Of a stretch of DNA of 64,000 nt, positions 33,505 to 41,699 are shown piece by piece. Each line of letters begins with the position of its first letter. Within the stretch, counting starts at the first letter, position 1. The stretch is taken from the NCBI RefSeq assembly GCF_014211915.1, contig NZ_CP060039.1, forward strand, positions 1,984,001 through 2,048,000, in the 5' to 3' direction. The notes under the pieces were generated by a model. That model made no database searches, had not been told where the DNA came from, and saw nothing but the letters and a program-made list of their open reading frames with translations. The position numbers and the translations under genes were made by a program. Origin of the DNA: Burkholderia cenocepacia. GTDB taxonomy: Bacteria > Pseudomonadota > Gammaproteobacteria > Burkholderiales > Burkholderiaceae.

Positions 33505-34110
33505 ATGAGCCTCTACGCACTCAAACCCAAATTCCAGAATCGTCTGCGCCCATTCGCGGATTCGCTCGCCGAACGCGGCGTCACGGCCAACCAGGTCACG
33601 CTGTTCGCGGCAGGAGGCTCGATCGTCGTCGGCGCGCTCGCCGGGCTCGGCGTGTTCGCCCGCGCGCTGTTCCTGCTGATCCCGCTGTGGCTGTTCGCGC
33701 GGATGGCGCTCAACGCGATCGACGGGATGCTCGCGCGCGAGCACGGGCAGAAGAGCACGCTCGGCGCCTACCTGAACGAGCTGGGCGACATCGTGTCGGA
33801 CGTCGCGCTCGTGCTGCCGTTCCTCGCCATTCCCGCGTTCGCTCCGGCGGACGTCTGGCTGTTCGCGCTGACGGCGGTGATCGTCGAATGCGCGGGGCTG
33901 ATCGGCTCGCTCGTCGGCGCGACGCGCCGCTACGACGGCCCGTTCGGCAAGAGCGACCGGGCGCTGGCCCTCGGCGCGTTCGCACTGTGGATCGGCTTCG
34001 GTTTGCCGGTCGGCAGCGTCGCCGCCTGGCTGTGGCGGCTGCTGATCGTGCTGTCGATCGTGACGGTGGTGCGGCGCGTCCGGGCCGGGATCACCGAAGC
34101 GGGCGGCTGA
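33505..34110 (+). CDS. CDP-alcohol phosphatidyltransferase family protein
   Basis: A 201-residue inner-membrane enzyme with about five or six hydrophobic segments. The family joins CDP-diacylglycerol to an alcohol such as glycerol phosphate, serine or inositol phosphate. The family pattern D-x2-DG-x2-AR-x8-G-x3-D-x3-D appears here as NAIDGMLAR, eight residues, then GAYLNELGD, so the first and third aspartates are Asn. That departs from standard PgsA or PssA and suggests an altered substrate or metal site. It opens the rightward half of the cluster; GAAACG before the ATG is a weak ribosome site. The headgroup is unknown. Confidence 0.85.
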   Translation: MSLYALKPKFQNRLRPFADSLAERGVTANQVTLFAAGGSIVVGALAGLGVFARALFLLIPLWLFARMALNAIDGMLAREHGQKSTLGAYLNELGDIVSDVALVLPFLAIPAFAPADVWLFALTAVIVECAGLIGSLVGATRRYDGPFGKSDRALALGAFALWIGFGLPVGSVAAWLWRLLIVLSIVTVVRRVRAGITEAGG

Positions 34111-34169
34111 CGGGCCGGGCGCCGGAGGGCGGCGCCACACGATACGTATAACGAAACGAGAGAGATCGC

Positions 34170-35939
34170 ATGAGCGCACGCACGGCCCGCGAGGCCGACT
34201 TCATCACGCACGACGGCGAAACGCTGTTCTATCGTCACTGGCCCGCGACGGGCGCACGCTGCCGCGGCGCCATCGTGCTGCTGCATCGCGGGCACGAACA
34301 CTCGGCGCGCGTCGCGCACCTCGTCGACGAGCTCGACCTGCCGGATTTCGCGTTTTTCGCGTGGGACGCACGCGGCCACGGCCGCTCGCCGGGCGCGCGC
34401 GGCTACAGCCCGAGCGCGGCCGCATCGGTGCGCGACCTGCAGACCTTCGTCGAGCATATCCGCGACACGCACGGCATCGCGATCGAGGAGATGGCGGTAG
34501 TCGGCCAGAGCGTCGGCGCGGTGCTCGCGGCGACCTGGGTGCACGACTACGCGCCGCCGATCCGCGCGCTCGTGGTCGCGTCGCCGGCATTCCACATCAA
34601 GCTCTACGTGCCGTTCGCGCGGCCGGGGCTGCGGTTGATGCACAAGCTGCGCGGACTGTTCTATGTGAACAGCTACGTAAAGCCGAAATTCCTCACGCAC
34701 GATCCCGAGCGGATCGCGAGCTACGCGTCCGATCCGCTGATCACGCGGCCGATCGCGGTCAACATGCTGCTCGACCTGCACGATACCGCGCAGCGCATCG
34801 TCGCCGACGCGGCCGCGATCACCGTGCCGACGCTGTTGCTGATCTCGGGCGCCGACTGGGTCGTGCATCGCGGCCCGCAGGACCGTTTCTTCGAGCGGCT
34901 CGGCGCGGCGCGCAAGGAGCGCATCGTGCTGCCGGGCTTCTATCACGACACGCTCGGCGAGCGCGACCGCGCGCAGGCGCTCGCGCCGCTGCGTGCATTC
35001 GTGCTGCGCGAGTTCGATGCGCCGAGCCCGCGCGTGTCGCTCGCCGATGCCGACCGGCTCGGCGCTTTCCATGACGAATACGCGGCGCTCTCCCGGCCGC
35101 CGGCGAACGTGTTCGCACGGGCGTACTGGGCGCTCACGCGCGCCGGCCTGAAAGCCGGCGGCGCGCTGTCGGACGGCATCGCGCTCGGGTTGCGGCTCGG
35201 CTTCGATTCGGGCTCGACGCTCGACTACGTGTACCGCAACCGCGCGCAGGGGCGGCTGGGCATCGGCGCGCTGATCGACCGCACGTATCTCGATTCGCCG
35301 GGCTGGGTCGGCATCCGCCAGCGCAAGGTGCATCTGCAGGAGCTGATCGGCGCGGCGATCGGCCGGCTGCGCGGGAACGGCACGCCGGTGCGGATCGTCG
35401 ACATCGCCGCCGGCCACGGGCGCTACGTGCTCGATGCGATCGCGCTGGCCGCCGAGCGCGATGGCGCGGCGCCCGACGACATCACGCTGCGCGACTACAG
35501 CCCACCGAACGTCGAGGCCGGGCGCGTGCTGATCGCGCAGCGCGGCCTCGAGCCGATCGCGCGCTTCGAGCGCGGCGACGCGTTCGACGAGACGTCGCTC
35601 GCGACGCTCGAGCCGCGGCCGACGCTGGCGATCGTGTCGGGCCTGTACGAGCTGTTCGGCGAGAACGCGCTGATCGAGCGCTCGCTGCGCGGGCTCGCGC
35701 AGGCCGTGCCGCCGGGCGGCTATCTGGTCTATACGGGGCAGCCGTGGCATCCGCAGCTCGAATTCATCGCGCGTGCGCTGAACAATCATCGCGGCGAGTC
35801 GACCTGGGTGATGCGTCGCCGTTCGCAGGCCGAAATGGACGAGCTCGTCGCGCGGGCGGGGTTCCGCAAGCTCGACCAGCGGATCGACGAGATGGGCATC
35901 TTCACGGTGAGCCTCGCGCAGCGGGTCGACGCGTCATGA
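34170..35939 (+). CDS. alpha/beta hydrolase - SAM-dependent methyltransferase fusion
   Basis: A 589-residue two-domain protein. Residues about 10-290 are an alpha/beta hydrolase of the lysophospholipase/monoglyceride-lipase kind: IVLLHRGHEHSARVAHL, WDARGHGRSPG, nucleophile elbow VVGQSVGAV, acid in ISGADWVVHRG and His in GFYHDTLGE. Residues about 330-585 are a class I methyltransferase with motif I VRIVDIAAGHGRYVLDAI. Such fusions occur in proteobacterial lipid clusters beside CDP-alcohol transferases; the reaction is not established. It could remodel acyl chains and methylate the headgroup or a fatty acid. It overlaps the next gene by 4 bp (ATGA). No signal peptide, so cytosolic or membrane-peripheral. 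Confidence 0.9.
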   Translation: MSARTAREADFITHDGETLFYRHWPATGARCRGAIVLLHRGHEHSARVAHLVDELDLPDFAFFAWDARGHGRSPGARGYSPSAAASVRDLQTFVEHIRDTHGIAIEEMAVVGQSVGAVLAATWVHDYAPPIRALVVASPAFHIKLYVPFARPGLRLMHKLRGLFYVNSYVKPKFLTHDPERIASYASDPLITRPIAVNMLLDLHDTAQRIVADAAAITVPTLLLISGADWVVHRGPQDRFFERLGAARKERIVLPGFYHDTLGERDRAQALAPLRAFVLREFDAPSPRVSLADADRLGAFHDEYAALSRPPANVFARAYWALTRAGLKAGGALSDGIALGLRLGFDSGSTLDYVYRNRAQGRLGIGALIDRTYLDSPGWVGIRQRKVHLQELIGAAIGRLRGNGTPVRIVDIAAGHGRYVLDAIALAAERDGAAPDDITLRDYSPPNVEAGRVLIAQRGLEPIARFERGDAFDETSLATLEPRPTLAIVSGLYELFGENALIERSLRGLAQAVPPGGYLVYTGQPWHPQLEFIARALNNHRGESTWVMRRRSQAEMDELVARAGFRKLDQRIDEMGIFTVSLAQRVDAS

Positions 35940-37351
35940 GCGTGCTGGGCGGCGGCGCGGGCGCGGAGGCGAGTGACGGGCTGGCCGAACCGGCGGCCGG
36001 CGCGCGCGACGCGTCGTTCGTGCTGCGCTTCGGCTGGCTCGCGGCGATGGGCGCCGTGTTCTTCTCGACGTACGGCTTCGCGAACTGGCTCGCCGCGCGC
36101 CGCGCCGCGGTGCCGACCTTCGCGTTCGGCTGGGAGCATGCGATCCCGTTCGTGCCGTGGACGATCGTGCCGTACTGGTCGATCGACCTGCTGTATGCGC
36201 TGTCGTTCTTCTTCTCGACACGCCGCGACGATCTGCTCGATCACGTGAAGCGGCTGCTGACCGTGCAGTTGGTGTCGGTTGCGTGCTTCATCGCGTGGCC
36301 GTTGCGCTTCGGCTTCGAGCGGCCCGACGCGGGCGGCATGGCCGGTGCGCTGTTCACGCTGCTGATGGGCTTCGACAAGCCGTTCAACCAGGCGCCGTCG
36401 CTGCATATCGGGTTGCTCGTCGTGCTGTGGGCCGTCTATGCAAGGCATCTGCGCGGCACGTTCGTGCGCGTCGTGCTGCATCTGTGGTTCGCGGCGATCG
36501 GCGTGTCGGTGCTGACGACTTACCAGCATCACGCGATCGACGTGCCGACCGGGGCGGCCGTCGGCTGTCTCGCGCTATTCCTGTTTCCGCTGCGCGATGC
36601 CGCGGGCCGGCTGCCGGGCGCCGATGCGTCGCCGTCCGCGGCCGCTCGCGCGCTCGCGCGCCGCTATGCGTTCGGCGCCGCGCTGGTCGCACTCGTGGCG
36701 CTGGCGTGCGTGCCGCGCGCGCCGGGCTGGGCGCTGGCGGCTGGGTGGGTCGCACTGGCGCTCGCCTGCGTTGCGTGGGCCTATCGGCGCGGCGCGCCCG
36801 GCGCGTTCCAGAAGGATGCGCACGGGCGGTTTCCGGTCTTCGTCGGCTGGCTGCTCGCGCCGACGATCGCCGGCGCATTCGTCAATTCGCGGCTGTGGAC
36901 GCGCCGGCAGCCCGCGCCGGTGCGGATCGACGAGCGCGTGTCGATCGGCCGGACGCCGACGACGCGCGACATCCGGCGCCACGGCTTCACCGCGCTGGTC
37001 GACCTGACCGCCGAGATGCCGCGTTGGGCGGCGGCCGGCGCATCGCTCGCGTATGCGTCGGTGCCTCAGCTCGATCTCGTCGCACCGACGGCGGTGCAGC
37101 TCGCGCAGGCCGTCGCGGCGCTCGAACGCCTGCACGGCGAAGGGCGCGACGTGCTGGTCTGCTGTGCGCTCGGCTACGGGCGCAGCGTGCTGTGCGCGGC
37201 CGCGTGGGTCGCCGCGCGGCGCGGGTTGACCGATGCGCGCGACGCGCTGGCCGCGGTGCGCGCGGTCCGGCCACGCGCGGTATGGTCGGATGAAAGCGTG
37301 GCCGTGCTGCAGCAGTGGATCGATCGCCGGCGCGACGCGGGGCAGCGGTGA
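35936..37351 (+). CDS. PAP2 - dual-specificity phosphatase fusion
   Basis: A 471-residue membrane protein. The N-terminal half has about six hydrophobic segments with a PAP2-type phosphatase core (KPFNQAPSLHIGLLVV, then TTYQHHAIDVPTG with the His...Asp pair); further membrane segments follow. The C-terminal 160 residues are a cytosolic dual-specificity phosphatase with the loop VCCALGYGRS, i.e. the Cys-x5-Arg catalytic motif with Cys in place of the usual preceding His. A PTPMT1-like phosphatase of this type could remove the phosphate from a phosphatidyl-alcohol phosphate made by the upstream transferase, completing the headgroup. The start overlaps the preceding stop (ATGA); the stop touches the next ATG. 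Confidence 0.88.
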   Translation: MSVLGGGAGAEASDGLAEPAAGARDASFVLRFGWLAAMGAVFFSTYGFANWLAARRAAVPTFAFGWEHAIPFVPWTIVPYWSIDLLYALSFFFSTRRDDLLDHVKRLLTVQLVSVACFIAWPLRFGFERPDAGGMAGALFTLLMGFDKPFNQAPSLHIGLLVVLWAVYARHLRGTFVRVVLHLWFAAIGVSVLTTYQHHAIDVPTGAAVGCLALFLFPLRDAAGRLPGADASPSAAARALARRYAFGAALVALVALACVPRAPGWALAAGWVALALACVAWAYRRGAPGAFQKDAHGRFPVFVGWLLAPTIAGAFVNSRLWTRRQPAPVRIDERVSIGRTPTTRDIRRHGFTALVDLTAEMPRWAAAGASLAYASVPQLDLVAPTAVQLAQAVAALERLHGEGRDVLVCCALGYGRSVLCAAAWVAARRGLTDARDALAAVRAVRPRAVWSDESVAVLQQWIDRRRDAGQR

Positions 37352-37803
37352 TGCGCGATCCGTCCGCTCCGTTCAGGATTGCCGCCGCACGCGGCGCGCT
37401 CGATGCGGGCGCATGGGCGCTCGCGGCAGCGCTGGTCGCGGCTGGCGCAGGCGGGTGGCTCGCGGCGGGCGGGGCGGCGCCGACGCTTGCCCGCGCGCTG
37501 CTGGCCGTCGTCAGCACGGGGTCGGGGATCGCGGCGCTGTGGTACGCGGTGCGCATCGCGATCGATCGGCGGCTGTTTGCCACGCTCGCGCGGGCGGTGG
37601 ACGGCGACGGGGCGGTCGACGGTCCGCTCGCGGCGCTCGACCGCGCGCTCGCCGACCTGGGCTGGATCGATGCGGCGAAGGTCGGGCGCACGCTCGACGC
37701 GCGCGTGCGCGGCGCGGTCGGGCTGTGCCGGGCCGCCGTGCTCGTGGCGATCGTGCAGTGGCTCGTCGTCGGGATCGCGGTCGCGGTGTCGCACATCGGG
37801 TAG
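37351..37803 (+). CDS. small membrane protein of the phospholipid cluster
   Basis: A 150-residue protein whose ATG shares one base with the preceding stop (TGATG). Hydrophobic segments: GAWALAAALVAAGAGGWLAA, LARALLAVVSTGSGIAALW and the C-terminal VLVAIVQWLVVGIAVAVS, so at least three membrane passes, with a charged stretch (ALADLGWIDAAKVGRTLDAR) between. No catalytic motif seen. Translational coupling makes it part of the phosphatase/transferase operon, perhaps as a scaffold; the function is unknown. Confidence 0.75.
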   Translation: MRDPSAPFRIAAARGALDAGAWALAAALVAAGAGGWLAAGGAAPTLARALLAVVSTGSGIAALWYAVRIAIDRRLFATLARAVDGDGAVDGPLAALDRALADLGWIDAAKVGRTLDARVRGAVGLCRAAVLVAIVQWLVVGIAVAVSHIG

Positions 37804-37804
37804 C

Positions 37805-37820
37805 GCCGGCGCAAGCCGGC
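37805..37820. terminator. hairpin between convergent genes
   Basis: Perfect 6-bp arms GCCGGC/GCCGGC with a GCAA loop just after the membrane-protein stop codon and before the convergent GGDEF gene. No T-run. Confidence 0.4.
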
Positions 37821-37857
37821 TATCGGCGGGAACAGCCCGGCCGGCGCGCGTCAGCCG

Positions 37858-38925
37858 TCATGCGTGCGCGGTGCGCCGCGATCGCTTGGCTTCGTACATC
37901 GCCTGGTCCGCATGCTCGATCAGCGCGTTCATGTCGGTGCCGTCGTCCGGCAGCATCGCGATGCCGACGCTGACGCCGAGCCGCAGCGCATGCCCGTCGA
38001 ATTCGAACGGCTCGCCGACCTGCCGCGCGAGCCGCATGCTTTGCACCCGGGCATCGTCGCGGGTGCCGAGGTTCGGCAGGATCACCGCGAATTCGTCGCC
38101 GCCGATGCGCGCGACCGTGTCCGAACGCCGCACCGCGGCCTGCATCCGCGTGGCGACCTCGCGCAGCGCGGCGTCGCCCGCGCGGTGGCCGAACCCGTCG
38201 TTGATCGGCTTCAGGCCGTCCATGTCGATGTTGAGAATGCCGAGCCGGCCGCTCGCGCGCAGCGCCGTGTGCATCGACTGGCGCAGGCGGTCGTAGAACA
38301 GCGCGCGGTTCGGCAGGCCCGTGAGCGCGTCGTGCGTCGCGCGCAGGTACAGCTCGTTCGCTTCGTTGCGCGCCGCGTGGAACATCGCGGCGGCGATCAG
38401 GTCCGCCATCAGCCGCAGCGTGCCGGCGTCGGCCGGTGAGAAACCGTCGACGTTCGGCGACATCACCTTCAGCACGCCGACCGTCGTGTCGGCGTGCGTG
38501 AGCGGCATCACGAGCATCGAGCGCAGGCCGACCCGGCGGCATGCATCGCGATCGACGCGCGGGTCGGTTTCCGAATCGATACAGTGCAGCAACTCGCCCT
38601 GCTGCACGCACAGGCCCGACAGGCTGCCCGAGCGCCGCAACCGCAGGCCGAGCATCCCGGCGGCCGTGCCCGACGCGGCGCGGTACACCATGTCGTCGCC
38701 TTCGGCGAATTCGACCGCGGCGGCGCTCGCGCCGGTGAGCTGCGGCATCTGTTCGGTCACGTAGGCCATCACGCTGCCGAGATCGAGGCCGAGTTTCGCG
38801 ATTTCGGCTTGCGCGGCGATGATGCGCAACAACGTGTCGGGGGATGGCGTGGCGGCGTCGGCGATTTGATTCAAGTCAGTTTTCCGTGAAAAAGTGCATC
38901 GCTCGGCGCGCGCTTGCGGTAGCAT
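37858..38925 (-). CDS. GAF-GGDEF diguanylate cyclase
   Basis: About 355 residues. The GAF sensor domain covers about residues 40-190 (LDLGSVMAYVTEQMPQLTG, then LRSMLVMPLTHADTTVGVLK); the GGDEF domain covers the last 165 residues, with THDALTGLPNRALFYDRL and the intact active site RIGGDEFAVIL. RRSD five residues before it is an RxxD inhibitory site, so product feedback is expected. It should make cyclic di-GMP in the cytosol. It is divergent from the cellulose operon, whose BcsA has a cyclic-di-GMP-binding PilZ domain, so a local activating role is likely but unproven. The start is uncertain: ATG at 38925 or TTG at 38874. Confidence 0.92.
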   Translation of the reverse strand: MLPQARAERCTFSRKTDLNQIADAATPSPDTLLRIIAAQAEIAKLGLDLGSVMAYVTEQMPQLTGASAAAVEFAEGDDMVYRAASGTAAGMLGLRLRRSGSLSGLCVQQGELLHCIDSETDPRVDRDACRRVGLRSMLVMPLTHADTTVGVLKVMSPNVDGFSPADAGTLRLMADLIAAAMFHAARNEANELYLRATHDALTGLPNRALFYDRLRQSMHTALRASGRLGILNIDMDGLKPINDGFGHRAGDAALREVATRMQAAVRRSDTVARIGGDEFAVILPNLGTRDDARVQSMRLARQVGEPFEFDGHALRLGVSVGIAMLPDDGTDMNALIEHADQAMYEAKRSRRTAHA

Positions 38926-39350
38926 ACGCGCCGCTCGCGGCAGCGCGTGCCGGGTGGTTCGCAACGCAACGGTGCCGGTGCCCGGCCAGCCGTACCGCGC
39001 CGGCAGTATGCCGTTCCAGCCATCCGGCGGCAACGGCGCAATTCTTGCCATTCACTCTTCCTGCGCGGCATTTCCGACCGAATTGAGATTTTTTCGCTTC
39101 TCAGTCGCGAATCACGGTGAGTTTTGTTCTATTTTTGAGATAGTGTGACAAATGGGCGGCCGCCGGTGCCAGGCGTCCTCCAGCGCGACGAACTGATCAT
39201 TGAATGGTCCGCCGCGTCGTTCCGATAAATGCAATCAGGCCATAAATGAGGGGAAGCAGAGGGGATGTGCACTCACGGGCATAGCTGCTTTGCGCGCGTC
39301 GGTTTCGACGCGCAGGATGACCGGACGATCGTGACGAAGCGGAGCGGCGC
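38926..39350. other. promoter region of the cellulose operon
   Basis: 425 bp between the divergent GGDEF gene and bcsB. The first third follows coding-like composition (an open frame continues upstream of the chosen GGDEF start); 39080-39150 is AT-rich. No operator could be identified with confidence. Confidence 0.5.
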
Positions 39351-41696
39351 ATGAAGCCGGCCGTGTCGCTGTTCGTCCTGGCTGCCGCGATGACCGGCGC
39401 TTTCCACACGGCCGCGCTGTCGGCCGCGCCGCTGCCGGCGGTGCCGGCCGCCGCTTCGACGGCCGCTGCCGATCACGCAGCGGTGCCGGATGCCGCGCCA
39501 GCGGCGGTGCTCGCGACCGCTCCGGCCACGCCGGCGGCGGCCAGCGCGCCGGCCGCCGGTCTGCCGGCGACGACCGTGCGCATGCCGTTCGCGTCGCTCG
39601 GCGCGTTCGATCCGCTGCGCCTGCGCGGCGCCGACGACGCACGCACGATCAACGCCGGCGTGCGGCTCGACCGCGTGATCACGGGCGCGCGCTTGCGCCT
39701 GACCTACGCGTATTCGCCGTCGCTGGTCTTTCCGCTGTCGCACCTGAAGGTGTCGGTGAACGGCGAGGTGATCGCGACCGTCCCGTTCGATGCCGCGCGT
39801 GCGGGCCGCACGGTGACGCAAGAGATTCCGATCGATCCGCGCTACTTTTCGGATTTCAACCAGATCGGCCTGCGCCTGATCGCGCACTACACGCTCGACC
39901 ATTGCGAGGACCCGACGAATTCGGCGTTGTGGGCCGACGTGAGCCCGACGAGCGAACTGATCCTCGACGAATCGCCGGTGCGCCTGCCGAACGATCTCGC
40001 GCTGCTGCCCGCGCCGTTCTTCGACCGGCGCGACAACGGCCGCCTGCGGCTGCCGTTCGTGCTGCCCGCGACGCCCGATTCGGCCACCCTGCGCAGCGCG
40101 GGCGTGCTCGCGTCGTGGTTCGGCGCGCTGGCCGACTACCGGCATGCGCGCTTCCCGGTATCAACCGCGCTGCCGGCCGACGACCAGGCCGTCGTGGTCG
40201 GCACGGCCGCGACGCTGCCGGCCGGTCTCGCGCTGCCGCCAATCAACGGCCCGCTGCTCGCGGTCGCGGACAACCCGTCCGCCCCGGGCCGCAAGCTGCT
40301 GGTCGTCACGGGCCGCACGGCGGCCGAGGTCGACGACGCGGTCGCGACGCTCGTGCTCGGCCGCGCGGCGCTGTCAGGGCAGGCGGCGACGGTCGCGCAC
40401 GTCGATCTGGGCGCGCCGCGCAAGCCGTACGACGCGCCGCGCTGGCTGCCGGTGAACCGGCCGATCGCGTTCCGCGAACTCGTGAACGATCCGCGTCAGC
40501 TGGAGGTGCGCGGCACGACGCCCGACGCGATCCGGCTGAACCTGCGCGTGCCGGCCGATCTGCATTCATGGAACGGCGCGGGCGTGCCGATCACGCTGCG
40601 CTACCGCTACACGGCGCCGACCGTGCAGGACAATTCGACGCTCGCGGTCGAGATCAACGATCAGCTCGTGAAGTCGTACCGGCTCGGGCCGGCCCATGCC
40701 GAAGATGCGCACGGCCGCATGCAGCTGCCGCTGCTGGCGGTGCCGGAAGGGCGCGTGACGAGCGACGTCGACATTCCCGCGTTCCGCGTCGGCAGCGGCA
40801 ACCAGCTGCAGTTCCGCTTCACGCTCGATTCGCAGAAGACGGGCCTGTGTTCGAGCACGGCCACCGAGCCGCAACGGGCGGCGATCGATCCCGATTCGAC
40901 GATCGACTTCTCGCACTTCGTCCATTACGCGCAATTGCCGAACCTCGCGTTCTTCGCGAACAGCGGCTTCCCGTTCACGCGCTTCGCCGACCTGTCGCAG
41001 ACGGCCGTCGTGCTGCCCGACCGGCCGTCGCCGCAGGAACTCGAGGCCTACCTGACGATGCTCGGCCACATGGGCGAATGGACCGGTTTCCCGGCGCTGC
41101 GCGTGCAGGTGGCGCGACCCGGCGACGTCGCCGCGCTGTCGGGGCACAAGGATCTGCTCGTGATCGACGGCTCGCCGGCGTCGCCGCTGCTCGCGCAATG
41201 GCGCGCGGCGCTGCCGCTCGCGATCGGCGAGCAGGGCGGCGCGGGCGCCGGTGGCGCGACGCGCGTCGCATTCACGGTGAAGGAGCGCTGGCGCAACGGC
41301 GTGGGCCTCGCCGACGGCGGCGCGCATATCGAACAGACGGGCCCGCTCGCGGCGCTCGCCGGGTTCGAGCTGCCCGGTAGCCGCGGCCGCAGCGTCGTCG
41401 CGCTGACGGCGACCGACCAGCCGCGCCTCGGCGATCTACTCGACGTGTTCGAGAGCGGCGGGCTCGTGTCGCAGTTGCAGGGCGACCTCGCGCTGGTCCG
41501 GCCGGGGCAGGTCGACAGCCTGCGGGTCGGCGAGCCTTACGTGGTCGGCTTCGTGCCGTGGTATGCGCGCGTGTGGACGGAGGCGGCGCGGCATCCGGTG
41601 CTGCTCGGCGCGGTCGGCGTCGTCGCAGGGCTGCTGCTCGCGCTCGGCGTGTTCAGCGTGCTGCAGCGAATCGCCGCGCGTCGCCGGGGGATGTAA
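39351..41696 (+). CDS. bcsB: cellulose synthase periplasmic subunit BcsB
   Basis: A 781-residue membrane-anchored periplasmic subunit that guides the nascent glucan from BcsA. It has a signal peptide (MKPAVSLFVLAAAMTGAFHT...), an Ala/Pro-rich linker, then repeated carbohydrate-binding and flavodoxin-like modules (FDPLRLRGADDARTINAGVR, then TDQPRLGDLLDVFESGG). The single C-terminal membrane anchor is HPVLLGAVGVVAGLLLALGV. Conserved stretches include LLVVTGRTAAEVDDAV and SSTATEPQRAAIDPDSTIDF. It is the first gene of the operon here, unlike in enterobacteria where bcsA precedes it; bcsZ starts 3 bp after its stop. Size matches the family. Confidence 0.95.
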   Translation: MKPAVSLFVLAAAMTGAFHTAALSAAPLPAVPAAASTAAADHAAVPDAAPAAVLATAPATPAAASAPAAGLPATTVRMPFASLGAFDPLRLRGADDARTINAGVRLDRVITGARLRLTYAYSPSLVFPLSHLKVSVNGEVIATVPFDAARAGRTVTQEIPIDPRYFSDFNQIGLRLIAHYTLDHCEDPTNSALWADVSPTSELILDESPVRLPNDLALLPAPFFDRRDNGRLRLPFVLPATPDSATLRSAGVLASWFGALADYRHARFPVSTALPADDQAVVVGTAATLPAGLALPPINGPLLAVADNPSAPGRKLLVVTGRTAAEVDDAVATLVLGRAALSGQAATVAHVDLGAPRKPYDAPRWLPVNRPIAFRELVNDPRQLEVRGTTPDAIRLNLRVPADLHSWNGAGVPITLRYRYTAPTVQDNSTLAVEINDQLVKSYRLGPAHAEDAHGRMQLPLLAVPEGRVTSDVDIPAFRVGSGNQLQFRFTLDSQKTGLCSSTATEPQRAAIDPDSTIDFSHFVHYAQLPNLAFFANSGFPFTRFADLSQTAVVLPDRPSPQELEAYLTMLGHMGEWTGFPALRVQVARPGDVAALSGHKDLLVIDGSPASPLLAQWRAALPLAIGEQGGAGAGGATRVAFTVKERWRNGVGLADGGAHIEQTGPLAALAGFELPGSRGRSVVALTATDQPRLGDLLDVFESGGLVSQLQGDLALVRPGQVDSLRVGEPYVVGFVPWYARVWTEAARHPVLLGAVGVVAGLLLALGVFSVLQRIAARRRGM

Positions 41697-41699
41697 CGG

